Part shown: in pieces, positions 62,450 to 64,000 of the stretch | How the letters are laid out: each line of letters begins with the position of its first letter | Numbering within the stretch: the first letter of the stretch is position 1 | From: Centrapalus pauciflorus | Taxonomy: Eukaryota; Streptophyta; Magnoliopsida; Asterales; Asteraceae | DNA length: 64,000 nucleotides | Direction of reading: 5' to 3' | Assembly (NCBI GenBank): GCA_020465985.1 | Contig: JAANYP010002947.1 | Span: 969,501-1,033,500 of the forward strand | Position numbers and translations under genes: made by a program | The notes under the pieces: model-generated | Database searches by the model: none | What the model was told of the DNA's origin: nothing | What the model saw: the letters and a program-made list of their open reading frames with translations, nothing else

Positions 62450-64000
62450 TCATTGTGGCGGACCCGGAACTCTGGCATGATCAGTGGTTTCACGGAGGCC
62501 AAGGATGATATCAAATCGTCTAACCACTTGCCTCATATGTAGCCGTTCGTTCAGGAATTCGATGTCGCTGAGGATGTCTTGTATCTCCTTTTGTGAGCGT
62601 CTGAGTTATCGATTTGGTTGAGCATCGAATTCTTGTATTCTTTTTGTAAGTTCAGCTCTGACCATTCTGATTGTTCCATCGGAGTAACAAGGAAGATCCT
62701 CGAAGCGCATGAATCTTTTATGTCTTCTCTGGTTCAAAAATATAACTCCTGGGCCTCCTCTAAATATGACTCTATAGGCAGGATGATGATCAAGCAGGAA
62801 GTTGTTTTGCTTAGGGGCTCTTAAACCGACTTTGACCAGCACGCTCTCTATAGCCATTTGGAAATCTCTTAAGCACATGATGATCGAGCGGCGGTTCATG
62901 CTTCGTGTTAGTGCGGCTAAGGCGGTCATGCAAGACAAACATTGTTTGATTCGGTGTTTCAGTCTCTCGAGCAAAAACTCAATGTCATCCACATTTACAA
63001 AGTCTAAGTCATTCTCATAAAACTCCTCAACTGTGTCATCTACTCTTTCTACTTGAAAGGCTGGATAGAAAACTTTGGCTCTTTTGCACATTGTGATGCT
63101 GAGAAGCTTCTTTATCTTTGACTTAGACACTTTCGACCTCCTCTCCCTGAGCATTAACTGATTGTACTCGGCCTGTTCAGCTTTAGATACATTTGTAAGT
63201 TCTATCAGTAGGCGGCTGCTGAACGACCATGGTTTCTTCCTGAATACATCTTGAACCTTTCTTCTAGAAAAGGGTTTTGCAACTGCTTTATAGGAAACTT
63301 CTGCAAAAATTCCTTCAGGCCTTGAACGGGGGGATCTTTTATCTCAGGTGTCTTTGCTTTAAGTAGTTTGAAGATTTTCCCCCTGCGTTCTTGCCTCAAC
63401 TCTTCTTTCGCTCTGGTGGCAGAGAGTGTACGCCACCTTTCGTGTACCACTCTTTGAAGTAGAGAGAACGGAATAGTCATTACTGACACGGTGGGATTTC
63501 CTTTAGGGAGATTCAGCTTTTGAATAGTTGTCGTCATGTACACGTCTGCCTCGGGACGCTCATGTATGTCATCGTCGTTGTCCATAGCATATTGTATGAT
63601 CAATTGAAGAAAGCGTTGGATAGGAATGTATTTGCATCCGCGCTTGGTGCTTCTCTCCAGGTTGACTCTTTTTAATTCCTCGAACAAAAAGGCAGCATAG
63701 TCACCGTGTCGGTCATAGGCGAATGCTGCATACATGTCCAGGATTTGGATGGATGCGGAGTCATGACCAGCATGCTTGGCGGTGAAGCACTTGTTTATGA
63801 TATCGAAGAGAACCCTCCAATGTGCCTGGAGGTTCTTGGTGCGGAAGTCTGATGGCTTTGTTGGTGGGCCATCATATCCCAGAGACTTTATTTCATTTAA
63901 GGTTTCGAGGGGAGAAGGGATTGTGGCAAAATGTAGGTGGTTTAGGGAATAGGATTCGGCTGGGAGGCGTAGAATGTGGCGGATGGCTGCGGTGGTGATT
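62450..64000 (-). pseudogene. Additional (env-like) ORF at the 3' end of a Copia element, broken, runs off the window
   Basis: A long minus-strand frame enters at 64000 (phrases RHILRLPAESYSLNHLHFAT, IKSLGYDGPPTKPSDF, NLQAHWRVLFDIINKCFTAK) and runs to about 63205. It resumes in another frame to a TAA at 62606-62608 and, in that same frame beyond the TAA, reaches TGA at 62452-62450, just before the PPT. This position, after pol and before the 3' LTR, is where SIRE-type Copia elements carry an extra ORF often called env-like. I see no signal peptide or clear membrane helix, so 'env-like' is positional only. One frame change near 63230-63270 and the TAA disable it. No function is assigned. Confidence 0.6.

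Overview
The window is nuclear DNA from a flowering plant. It holds spliced genes of plant-only families (a SWEET sugar transporter, a CORYNE pseudokinase, an At2g33490-type BAR protein, a VARLMGL-motif protein), plant LTR retrotransposons primed by initiator tRNA-Met, Helitrons, MULE and hAT elements, and a fragment of the plastid gene ycf2. The base composition is very AT-rich. LTR ends of the TGTAACA..TGTTACA type and an ACTCGTCGAGT-like palindrome in one LTR are reminiscent of Asteraceae (lettuce tribe). That placement is a guess; eudicot is firmer. There is no bacterial or CRISPR-like content. One assembly gap (N) lies at 57387-57682.

Host genes, left to right: a small VARLMGL/DUF3741-motif protein (+, 1631-2254); a ten-exon BAR-domain gene (-, 18772-14687); a six-exon SWEET transporter (+, 32185-33729); and a two-exon CORYNE orthologue (-, 37694-36084). 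They show no operon-like relation; they are islands between transposons. CORYNE (CLAVATA-pathway signalling), SWEET (sugar efflux) and the BAR protein (membrane curvature) have no evident joint pathway.

Mobile DNA fills most of the rest. (1) 2566-9160 is a complete, very young, non-autonomous LTR element carrying only gag (TR-GAG type): two 1969-bp LTRs that differ at two sites, a 5-bp target duplication TTGAA, PBS and PPT. (2) 20420-29700 holds DNA-transposon derivatives with readable target duplications (MULE foldback, hAT, a larger MULE with a transposase relic) plus LTR scraps. (3) Ten short elements with inverted ends sit between (TA)n microsatellites (24818-27029, 29987-31872, 42899-43878, 45521-46565), often chained end to end through shared TA tracts. 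Most are filled with GATGCATC palindromes. They look like one microsatellite-targeting transposon group and are the most novel-looking system here. (4) Two head-to-tail Helitron pairs lie at 34459-35515 and 38063-39904. (5) 40373-42422 is a long-TIR MULE; 46678-48427 is another foldback element with a tandemly duplicated ycf2 fragment lodged in one arm. (6) 50173-60049 is a Tekay-type Ty3/Gypsy provirus with a frameshifted pol and mismatched LTRs, abutting a CACTA terminus. (7) 60979-64000 is a Ty1/Copia gag relic interrupted by the 3' end (LTR, PPT, env-like ORF) of another Copia element that runs off the window.

The Tekay element and the TR-GAG element share the PPT-adjacent sequence, LTR end style, and the Gag zinc-knuckle and pre-protease layout. 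Tekay-type proteins are therefore the likely source of reverse transcription and integration for the gag-only element.
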